Origin: Shewanella mesophila
Lineage (GTDB): Bacteria; Pseudomonadota; Gammaproteobacteria; Enterobacterales; Shewanellaceae
NCBI RefSeq assembly: GCF_019457515.1
Contig: NZ_CP080421.1
Span: 1,612,001-1,676,000 of the forward strand
DNA length: 64,000 bases
Reading direction: 5' to 3'
Every line of letters begins with the position of its first letter. The first letter of the stretch is position 1. Both the position numbers and the translations under genes were made by a program. Shown here piece after piece: positions 62,351 to 64,000 of this stretch. The notes below the pieces were generated by a model. It was not told the DNA's origin. It saw only the letters and a list, made by a program, of their open reading frames with translations, and ran no database searches.

Positions 62351-63265
62351 ATGCAGTTATTTGCTAAAGCATTACAAGCTGTCACCTTAGGTGATGACGC
62401 TGAGCGTCTATTTCATGGGCGTGGCGGTATGTATGATGGATGTGAACATTTATGTTTAGATTGGTTTCCTCCCGTATTGTTACTCACGAGTTTTAAATCG
62501 ATCGAGGAAAATGAAGTCGCTCTCTTGACGAAATGCATCGCTGAACGTTGGCGACAGCTCAAGGGTGAGTGCCAGCTCAATCTTGTGTTTCAACATCGCT
62601 GTGCCGGACAGACTCAGACGCATCTCTTGCAAGGAGAGGTACCAGAACCTCATTATGTCGATGAAAATGGTGCTCAGTTTCAAGTTCATCTTCTTCGTGG
62701 TCAAAATCATGGTTTGTTTCTTGATATGCGTGCAGGCCGAGCTTGGGTTAAGCAGCATTCAAAGCAACGTAAAGTGCTAAACCTATTTGCTTATACCTGT
62801 GGTTTTTCGGTCATGGCACTGCAAGGTGGGGCTGATGAGGTGGTGAATATCGATATGAGCAAAGGCGCATTATCGATAGGTAAACAGAATCATCTGCTCA
62901 ATGGCTTTGCCCACGGGGCGCGATTTTTAGGCCATGACATTTTTAAGTCTTGGGGTAAGTTAACCAAGTTTGGTCCTTATGATCTGATTGTTGCCGATCC
63001 ACCGAGTAATCAGCGTGGTAGCTTTGTCGCCACTAAGGATTATGCCCGTTTGCTTAAACGTCTACCCAGTTTATTAGCAGAGCAGGGCGATCTACTTTTA
63101 TGTTTGAATGCACCTGAGCTTGATATTGCATTTTTAAAGCAACAGGTTGAGGAGCAGAGCCCTTCGTTGATGTTTATCGAGCAGTTAGCTAATCCAGAGG
63201 TGTATCTTGATAAGGACCCGAATAAGGCCCTTAAAGTGCTTCGTTACCAACATAAGCCAACTTAA
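62351..63265 (+). CDS. Class I SAM-dependent methyltransferase, RlmI-like
   Basis: A 304-residue protein. The N-terminal region (about 1-120) is followed by a Rossmann SAM-binding domain: GLFLDMRAGRAWVKQHSKQR, KVLNLFAYTCGFSVMALQGG, VVNIDMSKGALSIGKQNHLL and the catalytic YDLIVADPPSNQRGSFV (DPPS in place of NPPY). These resemble the RlmI/RlmL C-terminal family of rRNA cytosine or guanine methyltransferases. The target is not established. It follows the transporter by 24 bases and may be co-transcribed. Confidence 0.85.
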   Translation: MQLFAKALQAVTLGDDAERLFHGRGGMYDGCEHLCLDWFPPVLLLTSFKSIEENEVALLTKCIAERWRQLKGECQLNLVFQHRCAGQTQTHLLQGEVPEPHYVDENGAQFQVHLLRGQNHGLFLDMRAGRAWVKQHSKQRKVLNLFAYTCGFSVMALQGGADEVVNIDMSKGALSIGKQNHLLNGFAHGARFLGHDIFKSWGKLTKFGPYDLIVADPPSNQRGSFVATKDYARLLKRLPSLLAEQGDLLLCLNAPELDIAFLKQQVEEQSPSLMFIEQLANPEVYLDKDPNKALKVLRYQHKPT

Positions 63266-63277
63266 ACCGTACATATT

Positions 63278-63303
63278 AGGCTGACATCGTTAGCGGTCAG
63301 CTT
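63278..63303 (+). terminator. Weak hairpin after the methyltransferase gene
   Basis: An 8-bp stem with one G-T pair (AGGCTGAC/GTCAGCTT) and a 10-base loop has no T-run, so terminator activity is doubtful. Confidence 0.3.
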
Positions 63304-63397
63304 GCTAGAGAGAGATTAAGCGCAAGCGCCATAGGGCTCTTATGGAACAGTGACATTTCATGAGCACTATGGCTAATGTTCTTTGGACATTTGCAGA

Positions 63398-63622
63398 TTA
63401 AAACCCCAAAAACTCATTCAGAACCGAGGTACCATGTGACTCGATAAGTTGAGCGACCAAATGATGATCTGGACTTTTTAATGCTGATATTTCGTTGAAG
63501 AGTTTATCTTGCACATCGAACGGCATCGACATCGAATCCATGAACATGTGGATCGACAATATATCCCCTTTATGAAACAGGTCGACTAAGGTTTTTGCTT
63601 CAAATTCTACTAGTGTATTCAT
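63398..63622 (-). CDS. Conserved small hypothetical protein
   Basis: The 74-residue acidic protein runs from NTLVEFEAKTLVDLFHKGDI to HGTSVLNEFLGF. No signal peptide, membrane segment or Cys is present; it looks helical. AGAGGTAG lies just before the ATG. I do not recognise a named family. Sensible composition, the ribosome site and its isolated position support a real gene. Confidence 0.65.
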   Translation of the reverse strand: MNTLVEFEAKTLVDLFHKGDILSIHMFMDSMSMPFDVQDKLFNEISALKSPDHHLVAQLIESHGTSVLNEFLGF

Positions 63623-63861
63623 TTTCTACCTCTCAATAACCAGTATCGTGAAACTGCAACCGATGGAATAGGTTCAATTTTAGCTTGCCAATCATCTAAG
63701 CTTTTCACTTTACAGTTCAGTCTACATTTTTTTACTTCATGAAGTTAAACTTCTGTTTTTATTGGTTAGATCTCCATTTTGATAATCGTGTGACACTTTT
63801 AGTTAAAGTTAACTTGTCATTTTTTGCCAACTATTAAGCCCTGTATTTTGTAAGCCATTGT

Positions 63862-63890
63862 TTGTTAATTGGCCTGTGAGGGGGTAAAAT
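63862..63890 (+). promoter_or_regulatory. Candidate sigma-70 promoter
   Basis: TTGTTA and TAAAAT are separated by exactly 17 bases. The elements point right, toward a possible gene start at 63984. Confidence 0.4.
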
Positions 63891-63983
63891 TCTGCCCTTA
63901 TCTACCGTTGTTAGTGGCTTGGTTTATTTATAGTCGTCTTGATGGTTCAACTTTTGTCGATTTAGTTTTTAAGGATTCGACTT

Positions 63984-64000
63984 GTGAGAATTGACTGGTG
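63984..64000 (+). CDS. Possible start of a gene cut by the window edge
   Basis: GTG at 63984 follows AAGGA by eight bases and a promoter-like sequence about 95 bases upstream. Only M-R-I-D-W can be read, so the product cannot be named. Confidence 0.25.

Overview
The window is chromosomal DNA from a marine gammaproteobacterium, very probably a Shewanella. The evidence is the VF530-family protein, the Pla-1/cef-type lipase, the SO2930-type diheme cytochrome, the sigma/DUF3379 pair, the S8 protease with PPC and P domains, and moderate G+C. The core also keeps an E. coli-like order (as I recall it): fadL ... fadI-fadJ ... sixA / smrB / prmB-aroC ... yfcL ... mnmC / fabB. I saw no tRNA, rRNA, prophage, insertion sequence or CRISPR array.

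Layout. 1-1100: the end of ribA and a decayed outer-membrane-protein-like gene carrying a 7-bp repeat. 1166-4024: a VF530-family protein and a secreted S8 protease. 4516-9459: an RND efflux operon (adaptor, pump, DUF2892 protein, exported rhodanese). 9600-12137: SIMPL protein, VOC protein and fadL. 12491-15343: putP and an ECF sigma factor with a DUF3379 anti-sigma candidate. 15430-22475: a MoxR/Bat stress operon. 22887-26322: fadIJ, preceded by PsrA-like and FadR-like sites. 26553-35339: an accessory block described below. 35554-45590: sixA, smrB, prmB, aroC, an MFS transporter, an ATP-NAD kinase-like protein, yfcL, a SPOUT methyltransferase, mnmC and fabB. 45671-50318: yciK, a lipase lipoprotein and sohB. 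50475-55414: an AraC regulator and two related diheme cytochromes, one fused to a parallel beta-helix. 55807-59619: tesA and an ABC transporter. 59709-63622: a TIGR01777 protein, folX, an AI-2E-type permease, a methyltransferase and a small conserved protein.

The most unusual locus is 26893-32038, read leftwards. It holds a large periplasmic beta-propeller/PAS/GGDEF/EAL sensor, then a small protein made of 13 tandem 13-residue units (consensus GSPHIKFSQTQVA), then a 39-residue ORF ending in GWWN that has a strong ribosome site but is too short for usual gene calling. I do not recognise the repeat protein or the 39-residue protein. The 39-bp units fall into two blocks that differ only at synonymous positions, so the array expanded recently while its protein sequence was kept. 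It could be a multi-core peptide precursor or a secreted repetitive (possibly amyloid-like) matrix protein; nothing here decides which.

A second theme is fatty-acid metabolism. Candidate FadR-type sites precede fadL, candidate PsrA and FadR sites precede fadIJ, and a PsrA-like box lies upstream of the lipase, suggesting one lipid-responsive circuit for lipid release, uptake and beta-oxidation.
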